Shown here in pieces: positions 17,599-24,165 of a DNA stretch of 64,000 nucleotides. This stretch comes from Shewanella sp. 1CM18E (lineage in GTDB: Bacteria; Pseudomonadota; Gammaproteobacteria; Enterobacterales; Shewanellaceae). Both the position numbers and the translations under genes were made by a program. Under the pieces are notes generated by a model. It saw only the letters and a program-made list of their open reading frames with translations. It made no database searches and had not been told where the DNA came from. Each line of letters opens with the position of its first letter. Positions within the stretch are counted from its first letter, which is position 1. The stretch lies in assembly GCF_023161665.1 (NCBI RefSeq), contig NZ_JALNTW010000008.1, positions 1 through 64,000 on the forward strand, read 5' to 3'.

Positions 17599-19263
17599 TT
17601 ACAAGCTCTGACTATACATAGCTCTGCGCAGAGTACTTTTACGATTATATAGGTCTTGCTCTGCCATTCTCAGCCACTGCCTATGATCGTTAATGCCCGT
17701 ATTTAAACTAAAACCAATATTGATCTTCATCTCACTATAACGGCTCAATAAATAATTAGATTGTATGTCGCTGATCTTATGCTGCACCAGCTCTATCCAA
17801 GTCGGAGCACAAATAATGACAAAGTTGCCCTCTGTAATACGATAAATATCAACAACACCTTTACTCTGGTTTTCTGCCTTAGAGAGCTGCTTAAGCTGCT
17901 TCGCCACAGCACAAATAATATTATCAACTTCACGATGACCAAGTCGTTTAGTCAATTGCACTGCGCCCTCAAGTGATATCAAAACTAAATATAACTCCCT
18001 TTGAATAGCCCCATCTTCAGGAGCAAGCTCATACATTGCTTCATCAAAAGCTAAACGATTGGCTAATCCTGTAAGCTTGTCAGTGCGCGCATTTTTACGT
18101 GCAACTTCTAAGGTCTCAATATGTTGCTCTCGCTCCTCAGATAACAATCGAATTTTATAGGCTAACGCAAAAGATAAAAGCAACGCATCAACAGTTCCAC
18201 CAACAAGTGTTGCTAACTCTGCATTATCGAAAAAGTCAGGGGTTAAGCCCATATTCCCCGGTAAAATCATTACCGCAGGCAATAACAAACAACTAAAAGC
18301 TAACAAGAAATAACGCGCTGGATAGAAGCCATTCAACAAACAAACATTGCCACAGATCATCGCCAAGGTGATCCAAAAGAAAATCAAAACAGAGGCAATT
18401 ATTGCTGTGTAAGAAAGCAGAAAAACACTGGTAGGCAAAGCAATAATACATAAACACAGTAACCAAAAACTTAAACGCCATAGTGTTGGCGATGTTTCCG
18501 GTAACTGCAGGAAATGCTTATAAAATAAGATATTAAATATTGGCAGACTGATAAAAAACAGATGATGTAGTTGCAAGCCATGCAACTCAAATAAATGAGC
18601 CGGTAAGTGAAAAGTGAATGACCAACCTACCAAATAACAAAGCACGTAGCCTGCGTAATAGAGAAATGCCTTATCGCGAATAGAAAGGTAGATAAGCCCG
18701 TTATAAAGCGCAATAAACAGCAAACCACCCAAACACAATATAATAAGCAAAGCATAGATGTCAGTCTGACGTTTGTGTTCTTTATACTCTTGTACTGCTA
18801 GCTTGGGCTGAGATGAGAAATAGCGGCTTTCTACCCGTGCAACCAGCCAATAGTTAACACCAATATCCATGTCAACACTGCGGCCATAGTCAAATAAAAA
18901 CTCATAAGGGGCATAGTAACCGCTGTTAAAAGATTGGCTTGAGCCATCGTCACCGAGCAACCAGTAATCAACAGACTCAATTATTGAGTTATTCACATCG
19001 ATAACCCAACGCTTATTATATTGATTGACCTTTACAGCCGATACCATCCAATAAGCGCCACCCGACAATGATACGGAGTTAAGATCATTCTTAGTTCTAT
19101 TCCACAAAACAACATCAACAAAACGTTTAGGAACGTCATCGTTATATTGCGCTTTATAGATAAATGTATGTTCTGTTATGGCCTGCTGAATAGCGTAAGC
19201 AAAATTGATGCTGCCTAGCATTGAACTCAATAGCAGTATTAGCATTATTATTTTTGTTGGCAT
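17599..19263 (-). CDS. 7TM-DISM receptor with a degenerate GGDEF domain
   Basis: The 554-residue protein has a signal peptide, an extracytoplasmic DISMED2-like beta domain (about 25-165), seven membrane segments (about 170-370), a short coiled coil and a C-terminal GGDEF-fold domain starting at ARTDKLTGLANRLAFDEA. The signature loop reads ITEGNFV instead of GG(D/E)EF, and the metal-binding aspartate of the first strand is missing. It should therefore not make c-di-GMP, and may bind a ligand or partner instead. It probably senses a small molecule outside and relays it to the cytoplasmic domain. It stands alone, with an AT-rich upstream region. Confidence 0.85.
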   Translation of the reverse strand: MPTKIIMLILLLSSMLGSINFAYAIQQAITEHTFIYKAQYNDDVPKRFVDVVLWNRTKNDLNSVSLSGGAYWMVSAVKVNQYNKRWVIDVNNSIIESVDYWLLGDDGSSQSFNSGYYAPYEFLFDYGRSVDMDIGVNYWLVARVESRYFSSQPKLAVQEYKEHKRQTDIYALLIILCLGGLLFIALYNGLIYLSIRDKAFLYYAGYVLCYLVGWSFTFHLPAHLFELHGLQLHHLFFISLPIFNILFYKHFLQLPETSPTLWRLSFWLLCLCIIALPTSVFLLSYTAIIASVLIFFWITLAMICGNVCLLNGFYPARYFLLAFSCLLLPAVMILPGNMGLTPDFFDNAELATLVGGTVDALLLSFALAYKIRLLSEEREQHIETLEVARKNARTDKLTGLANRLAFDEAMYELAPEDGAIQRELYLVLISLEGAVQLTKRLGHREVDNIICAVAKQLKQLSKAENQSKGVVDIYRITEGNFVIICAPTWIELVQHKISDIQSNYLLSRYSEMKINIGFSLNTGINDHRQWLRMAEQDLYNRKSTLRRAMYSQSL

Positions 19264-19430
19264 CTACTGCATGACCTATATCAATTGTGTGACGCTAAAA
19301 TTAACACTCCAAACAAAAGTGTGACAATATTTTACCTAACTCACTAAGCTTCAGCAACGTCACTTGCACAAACAAAGCTAAAAAATAAATTATAAACAAT
19401 TACTTAGAATTTAAATAAACCAGATATGAA

Positions 19431-19472
19431 AAGAGCTTAATTCCACGTTCGCGAAATTAAGCTCTTTTGAAA
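19431..19472 (-). terminator. Terminator of the YfaZ-like gene
   Basis: On the minus strand AAAAGAGCTTAATT and its near-complement flank a short loop and end in T residues, 20 bases after the stop. Confidence 0.75.
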
Positions 19473-19492
19473 AAGACTAAGATAATGTTTAT

Positions 19493-20032
19493 TTAAAAAG
19501 AAGCTTTCGCGCCTAAGTAGAAACCAGAATCTAAAGTTGAGTTTGGCGCATGATCATACTGTAGGCGAATATTGCGATAGCCAACAAATAACGCTAAAGC
19601 AGGATTAAGTGCATATTGCACTTTGCCATCAAACTGCCAAGAGCCATCGATATCACCAAACGACAATACTGAAGGTGAATAGTAGCCCGAACCATGCAGC
19701 GAGATATTTGAACCTAAGTGCATCGCATAACGACCACCTATACCAACAAAATTACCGTTAGCGCTGCGCTCAGACCAAACCTGTGAAAACTTAGCACCAA
19801 GTTCAAAATGGTGGATCCCGGCATCATGAGCAATATGCATAGCTCCAGATAACATTTGCCCGCCCTTATCCGCATATAAGTACTCTAGCGATGCATTGAC
19901 GTCTTTATTTACATCAAACTGCAATTCAGTTGAAATCACATCATCATTCAAGCCGAAGGTGAAGTCAGTGGCGTTAGCATTGATAGACAAAGCACTTAAA
20001 ACAAGTGTTGCCATTAAGGTTTTAGCAGTCAT
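19493..20032 (-). CDS. YfaZ-like outer-membrane beta-barrel protein
   Basis: The 179-residue precursor has a signal peptide (MTAKTLMATLVLSALSINANA), then alternating beta strands rich in Gly and aromatics, and ends in the outer-membrane C-terminal pattern GAKASF. Length and pattern match the YfaZ family (E. coli YfaZ is about 180 residues). The ATG at 20032 has AGGA six to seven bases upstream. The 21 residues in front of it in the longest frame are not signal-like. Function in the family is not established. It would be a candidate target for outer-membrane stress control but shows no clear match to the small RNAs of this window. Confidence 0.85.
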   Translation of the reverse strand: MTAKTLMATLVLSALSINANATDFTFGLNDDVISTELQFDVNKDVNASLEYLYADKGGQMLSGAMHIAHDAGIHHFELGAKFSQVWSERSANGNFVGIGGRYAMHLGSNISLHGSGYYSPSVLSFGDIDGSWQFDGKVQYALNPALALFVGYRNIRLQYDHAPNSTLDSGFYLGAKASF

Positions 20033-20446
20033 TGGTGATCCTGAAACGTTGAGCTTAGTTAACTTTTGGCAAGCATACACAAAGTAACAATGCATTTTGA
20101 GATAAACCTAAGTTGTAACGGTGCATTTAAACAAACACTGACATAACCAAACCACAGAGCACACAGAAAAAACCAATTAACAACAGACGCAATCAAATGT
20201 ATCCAACTAAAGATATATTAATTTTACCTGTTAATTCTTTAGCTTAGCTTCGAATTTATAAATGTATCCAATGACTCGCTTAAAAAGCTCTATTATCATT
20301 TTTTTTCTGTGTTAATTTACCCTCAAATAATTCCGCTAACTACCCCATAAAACCTTACCTAGCTTAGGATTCACTTGAGCAATTAAGTTACTAATGGCTA
20401 GCAGCGACTATACTAAATTGATAGAAAAATTTGTTTGGGATCACTG
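20033..20446. other. Divergent promoter region
   Basis: This is an AT-rich intergenic stretch between two divergently transcribed envelope-protein genes. No palindrome, repeat or RNA structure was recognised in it. Confidence 0.4.
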
Positions 20447-21541
20447 ATGAAACAATTAAAATTAACCCCGCTCTCGCTTGCGATTGCAACCAGTTTAATC
20501 TTGTCTGCATGTGGATCTGATAACAACACTACTCCACCTGAACTAGAGCAAGGTTTTTTTAGCCTAGGCGTATCAGATAACCCTGCTGACGCTAACATTG
20601 TTAATGTGGCTTTTAAGCAAGTCGTCCTAAAAAACAGTAATGGTGCTTACTCATTTGATGTAACAACTGGGGATGATGGACTACAGCATGTAGACCTTCT
20701 AAGTTTTCAAGGACAAGCCGTAGAGACCTTAGTAAGCGGTCAATCGGTTCCCGTTGGTGAGTATCAGATGTGTATTTATATGGAGAACAACACAATCTCT
20801 ACCGATGATAGTTCTTACGTTTTATCCGGTGCTGCCGAAGATGATAATGGTGATTTTGTTGGTGGTGACATCGAAGGCTTAGTCACCAACAGTAACGGTT
20901 CTTGTGGTGGCGTTGGCGCTGATGAAGATAATACTGGTCGACTATTTTTCAATAAATCTTTTACTATCGCGGCAGGTAATAACAATTTTGTGGCCGAGTT
21001 TAACCTTGCTAAAGGCTTACAAGCTCCGCACGGTAACAAAAATTACTGGACGTTGAAACCGACTTCCGTGCAACTTGTCAACGCATCAGAGGTTGGTGCT
21101 ATCCAAGGACAAATCAGTCAAGACACCATGACCAGCTGTGAAGTTGCTGCTGGAGGCTCTGAATATAGCCCTGCGGTTTACCTTTACCCTAGTGGAACTC
21201 AGCTAGATCAAATGGCTGATTTTAGAACAGGCCCGAATGTCCTAACCCAAGTTGCTCCTATTACATCAGCGAGAGTAAACCCAGTCTTAGATAACGCTGA
21301 TAATATTACAGGATATGAATATGAGTTTGGCTTTGTGGTCGCTGATACCTATAGTCTGGGCTATACCTGTTTGGCGCAAAACGATGATCCAGAAGTATCT
21401 AACATTCGTGAGCCTATAGATGGCAGTGAGCCCTTCTTTATCGATAGCGACGAGCAAGGCATTATAGTGACTTCTGGCGAGACAACGACACGTCACTTCC
21501 CCGAATCTTTCGTGCCAATTGCAGTTAACGCTGAAATGTAA
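20447..21541 (+). CDS. DUF4382 lipoprotein
   Basis: The 364-residue precursor has a lipoprotein signal peptide with lipobox LSAC, followed by a low-complexity linker. A DUF4382 domain covers about residues 30-200 (FSLGVSDNPADANIVNVAFKQVVLKN, with the typical D-L-L-x-FQG region after it). The remaining C-terminal part is a carboxypeptidase-regulatory-like beta domain. Such proteins are anchored in the cell envelope of marine bacteria, and their ligand is unknown. Start: the ATG at 20447 gives the lipobox at the right distance and has GGGA upstream. The longest frame begins at a TTG 12 bases earlier. Confidence 0.85.
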   Translation: MKQLKLTPLSLAIATSLILSACGSDNNTTPPELEQGFFSLGVSDNPADANIVNVAFKQVVLKNSNGAYSFDVTTGDDGLQHVDLLSFQGQAVETLVSGQSVPVGEYQMCIYMENNTISTDDSSYVLSGAAEDDNGDFVGGDIEGLVTNSNGSCGGVGADEDNTGRLFFNKSFTIAAGNNNFVAEFNLAKGLQAPHGNKNYWTLKPTSVQLVNASEVGAIQGQISQDTMTSCEVAAGGSEYSPAVYLYPSGTQLDQMADFRTGPNVLTQVAPITSARVNPVLDNADNITGYEYEFGFVVADTYSLGYTCLAQNDDPEVSNIREPIDGSEPFFIDSDEQGIIVTSGETTTRHFPESFVPIAVNAEM

Positions 21542-21560
21542 TCGTTATAACCTAAAATCT

Positions 21561-21582
21561 AAGGGCGTACACACGCCCTTTT
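21561..21582 (+). terminator. Terminator of the DUF4382 gene
   Basis: AAGGGCGT pairs with ACGCCCTT around a four-base loop, followed by TT. Confidence 0.7.
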
Positions 21583-21703
21583 CATAAACGTTTACCAGAG
21601 CAGAATTCCTTACCTCTGCAATAATCCCCTTTTATACTTAAATAAATTATACCGCCGAACAAAATACCGCTAGAGTATTAGTTATCATAATAAGGGGATA
21701 AAA

Positions 21704-22186
21704 ATGACAACATCAATTTATGACTTTTCAGCCAATAACATTCAAGGAAAGCAAGTGTCACTTGCCGACTATAAAGATAAAGTAGTCCTGATTGTTAATA
21801 CTGCGAGCGAATGCGGTTTTACACCGCAATATAAAGACTTAGAGGCACTAAACCAAAAATATCAAGCGCAGGGATTAGTGATTTTAGGCTTTCCATGTAA
21901 TCAATTTGGCGCTCAAGAAAAAGGCGATAGCCAAGCAATTAGCCAATTTTGTGAACTGAATTTTGGCGTGACTTTTCCGCTATTTGAAAAAATAGACGTC
22001 AACGGCAGCAACACCCTCCCCTTATATGCTTACTTGAAACATTCAGCTAAAGGCTTATTGGGCTCAGAAAAGATTAAGTGGAACTTTACCAAGTTTTTAG
22101 TCGATCGTCAGGGCAACCCCGTTAAACGTTACGCCCCGACGACTAAGCCTATGGCGCTAGAGCAAGATATATTGAAATTACTTTAA
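21704..22186 (+). CDS. Glutathione-peroxidase-family thiol peroxidase
   Basis: The 160-residue protein reduces peroxides. Family motifs are NTASECGFTPQY (catalytic cysteine, not selenocysteine), GFPCNQFGAQEKG (glutamine of the catalytic tetrad and second cysteine) and KWNFTKFLVDRQG (tryptophan and asparagine of the tetrad). In bacteria these proteins often take electrons from thioredoxin. AGGGG precedes the ATG. The gene is the last one before the small-RNA array, whose first promoter begins about 60 bases after its stop. Confidence 0.95.
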   Translation: MTTSIYDFSANNIQGKQVSLADYKDKVVLIVNTASECGFTPQYKDLEALNQKYQAQGLVILGFPCNQFGAQEKGDSQAISQFCELNFGVTFPLFEKIDVNGSNTLPLYAYLKHSAKGLLGSEKIKWNFTKFLVDRQGNPVKRYAPTTKPMALEQDILKLL

Positions 22187-22248
22187 CCAAGTAATTCAGA
22201 GCCTTAAAACTAGTACAAATAAAAAGCAAAATATCTCAAACTTTTTTT

Positions 22249-22275
22249 GAACTTTATCTAATTAGCGCTCTCTAA
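22249..22275 (+). promoter_or_regulatory. Sigma-E-type promoter of small RNA A
   Basis: GAACTT (22249-22254) is followed by exactly 16 bases and TCTAA (22271-22275). This matches the RpoE pattern GAACTT-N16-TCTRA and predicts a start near 22281. Confidence 0.75.
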
Positions 22276-22280
22276 ATTTG

Positions 22281-22389
22281 TGAGCATTGGATATTTTTCA
22301 TGTTCATCATTCTCCCTGGGACTTCTAGCGCAGTCCCTCTTGATCTCCGAGTAGATCAATCAGGCAATCCTTTGGATTGCCCTTTTTTT
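22281..22389 (+). ncRNA. Small RNA A of a five-member tandem family
   Basis: The predicted transcript is about 108 bases. It begins near 22281, downstream of a sigma-E-type promoter. It contains an unpaired stretch TTTCATGTTCATCATTCTCC (22296-22315). A hairpin GGGACT / AGTCCC (22318-22337) follows, whose loop is TCTAGCGC. A second hairpin TTGATCT / AGATCAA lies at 22340-22359. The terminator GGCAATCC / GGATTGCC ends in seven T. It is the shortest and most diverged member. The seed-like stretch shares GTTCATCATTC with the other four. The family was not recognised as a named RNA. Coordinates of the 5' end are predicted, not known. Confidence 0.75.
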
Positions 22390-22511
22390 GTCTAAAATTT
22401 GCTTTGTAAAACAGTAGCACTCATCTTCTGTAAAGCGCGTAAAAACGCCCTTGTAGCATTAACCATGTGACTAAATAATTCGCGTTATTAAAAAATAAAT
22501 TGAATATCCGG

Positions 22512-22538
22512 GAACTTCTTATACTTTCGCCACTCTGA
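22512..22538 (+). promoter_or_regulatory. Sigma-E-type promoter of small RNA B
   Basis: GAACTT (22512-22517), 16 bases, TCTGA (22534-22538), with GG ahead of the first box as in the RpoE consensus GGAACTT. Confidence 0.8.
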
Positions 22539-22542
22539 CTAT

Positions 22543-22738
22543 ATGAACCGATTATTTTCGTTAAGTGGATTTAAGCCTCGCGGCTAACTGATTGGCTTAA
22601 TGTTAGTTTCATTGTTCATCATCATTCTCCTTGGCTACTCCCACTTTGGGTGAGCCATGCTTAATAAAGCTTTAGCTAGCGCATAAAGCCTTATTAACAC
22701 CAAATTGTTATAGCAACCTATTTAGGTTGCTTTTTTTT
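22543..22738 (+). ncRNA. Small RNA B of the tandem family
   Basis: The predicted transcript of about 195 bases starts near the conserved ATGAACCGATT. It carries the conserved TTGTTCATCATCATTCTCC stretch (22613-22630). Hairpin one has GGCT / AGCC and CCCA / TGGG pairs (22633-22656). Hairpin two is 12 bp with one mismatch (TTAATAA-A-GCTTT, 22661-22673, with AAAGC-C-TTATTAA, 22685-22697) and loop AGCTAGCGCAT. The terminator AGCAACCT / AGGTTGCT ends in eight T. Stems differ from those of A and C-E, but the loop and the single-stranded stretch do not, which is what a conserved RNA structure predicts. Confidence 0.8.
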
Positions 22739-22900
22739 GCCTGCAATTTGGCTAATTTAAGGGAATTTGGAATTTTTTAAAGCCCCATAAACGACTAAGA
22801 AACACAGCTTGAAAAACAAAACTTTCAAATAAAATCAAAAACTTAAAATCAAACACCTCCCTAGCGCTCATTAAATTTGCAAATTAATTGCAGCTTCAGG

Positions 22901-22927
22901 GAACTAACTAGGATTTATCGACTCTGA
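22901..22927 (+). promoter_or_regulatory. Sigma-E-type promoter of small RNA C
   Basis: GAACTA (22901-22906), 16 bases, TCTGA (22923-22927). The spacing is identical to units A and B, with one change in the first box. Confidence 0.75.
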
Positions 22928-22932
22928 ATATA

Positions 22933-23176
22933 TGAACCGATTCTTGTTGAGTGAATATTGATGTCGTAAGACAAAGATTTTGGCTTAACGTTAGCTTTAA
23001 AGACTAACTTTAGCTTAACCGCTAAATGCTGACTCCCTAGCTTAGTTTCATTGTTCATCATCATTCCCTTGGTATTCCTTATAGGTTTACCCTTAGAGAT
23101 AAATCGTCAGCTAGCGCAACCATTTACCTCTACTTAGATCTTCTTTATGGCAACCTATTTAGGTTGCCATTTTTTT
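22933..23176 (+). ncRNA. Small RNA C of the tandem family
   Basis: The predicted transcript of about 244 bases starts at the conserved ATGAACCGATT. It has a variable inner region (22945-23040). The conserved TTGTTCATCATCATTCCC stretch (23051-23068) follows, then a small hairpin GGTA..CCT / AGG..TACC (23071-23091). A longer hairpin GAG-A-TAAAT / ATTTA-C-CTC (23096-23130) shows GCTAGCGCA in its loop. A 9-bp terminator with TGGCAACCT / AGGTTGCCA and seven T ends the unit. Units C, D and E are nearly identical and arose by tandem duplication of about 490 bp. Confidence 0.8.
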
Positions 23177-23385
23177 ATCTTATTCAGTCATGACTTTTGT
23201 CCAGCAATCCCTTCCATCACGGCATTTTCAAATCCCTATGTCGATAGAGTCACACTTAACAACCGAGCTAACACAAGTAAGTGGTCATAATGAATAGCAC
23301 AGATAGAGATCAACTATTAAAACCAATAAAAATAGCTCGTTAGCTTACTGATAAATTTTAATCGTGATTTTTTTGCTATTACTGG

Positions 23386-23412
23386 GAACTAACTAAGATT
23401 TATCGACTCTGA
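23386..23412 (+). promoter_or_regulatory. Sigma-E-type promoter of small RNA D
   Basis: GAACTA (23386-23391), 16 bases, TCTGA (23408-23412). Confidence 0.75.
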
Positions 23413-23417
23413 ATATA

Positions 23418-23660
23418 TGAACCGATTCTTGTTGAGTGAATATTGATGTCGTAAGACAAAGATTTTGGCTTAACGTTAGCTTTACAGACTGACTTTAGCT
23501 TAACCGCTAAATGCTGACTCCCTAGCTTAGTTTCATTGTTCATCATCATTCCCTTGGTATTCCTTATAGGTTTACCCTTAGAGATAAATTGTCAGCTAGC
23601 GCAACAGTTTATCTCAGCTTAGATACTCTTATGGCAACCTATTTAGGTTGCCATTTTTTT
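23418..23660 (+). ncRNA. Small RNA D of the tandem family
   Basis: The predicted length is about 243 bases. The layout is as in unit C. Here the loop-bearing hairpin is a perfect 8-bp stem, GAGATAAA (23581-23588) with TTTATCTC (23608-23615). Units C and E have an A-C mismatch at one pair, so D is the fully paired version. The loop again contains GCTAGCGCA. The terminator ends in seven T at 23654-23660. Confidence 0.8.
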
Positions 23661-23877
23661 ATCTTATTCAGTCATGACTTTTGTCCAGCAATCTTTTTCA
23701 TCACGGTATTTTCAAATCCCTATGTCGATAGAGTCACAGTCAATAACCAAGCTGGACAACAAATTTTAGGTGGTAGTGACGAGAAGCGAGTAACATAAAA
23801 ATCTACTATTAAAACCAATAGAAATAGCTTGTTAGCTTACAGATAAATTTTAATCGTGATTTTTTTGCTACTACTGG

Positions 23878-23904
23878 GAACTAACTGAGATTTATCGACT
23901 CTGA
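23878..23904 (+). promoter_or_regulatory. Sigma-E-type promoter of small RNA E
   Basis: GAACTA (23878-23883), 16 bases, TCTGA (23900-23904). Confidence 0.75.
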
Positions 23905-23909
23905 ATATA

Positions 23910-24154
23910 TGAACCGATTCTTGTTGAGTGAATATTGATGTCGTAAGACAGAAGTTTTGGCTTAACGTTAGCTTTACAGACTGACTTTAGCTTAACCGCT
24001 AAATGCTGACTCCCTAGCTTAGTTTCATTGTTCATCATCATTCCCTTGGTATTCCTTATAGGTTTACCCTTAGAGATAAATCGTCAGCTAGCGCAACCAT
24101 TTACCTCTACTTAGATCTTATTTATGGCAACCTAGTTAGGTTGCCATTTTTTTT
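23910..24154 (+). ncRNA. Small RNA E of the tandem family
   Basis: The predicted length is about 245 bases. It is nearly identical to unit C. The terminator stem is extended to TGGCAACCTA / TAGGTTGCCA around GT and ends in eight T. It finishes 11 bases before the stop codon of the converging peptidase gene, so its terminator also bounds that gene. Confidence 0.8.
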
Positions 24155-24165
24155 ACCATGCCCGA

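Larger units (their letters stand above)
22889..24154 (+). repeat. Three near-identical tandem 485-492-bp units
   Basis: The conserved ATGAACCGATT recurs at 22932, 23417 and 23909, that is, at spacings of 485 and 492 bases. Similarity covers promoter, RNA and the spacer behind it, with scattered substitutions. Units A and B upstream are older relatives sharing only the functional motifs. Confidence 0.85.

Noticed and set aside
23589..23798. 69-codon plus-strand frame in the small-RNA array
   Set aside because: It crosses the terminator of unit D, has no ribosome-binding site, and is broken in the sister units.
22500..24045. Minus-strand short frames in units B-E that start MMMNNET behind a good ribosome-binding site (13 codons in B, about 49 in C-E)
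   Set aside because: B stops after 13 codons while C-E run on, so the peptide is not conserved. Promoters and terminators point to the plus strand. The apparent ribosome-binding site is what the complement of a start-codon-targeting seed looks like.
22187..24165. CRISPR array
   Set aside because: The repeats are about 490 bp with conserved spacers, not short repeats with unique spacers, and no cas genes are near.
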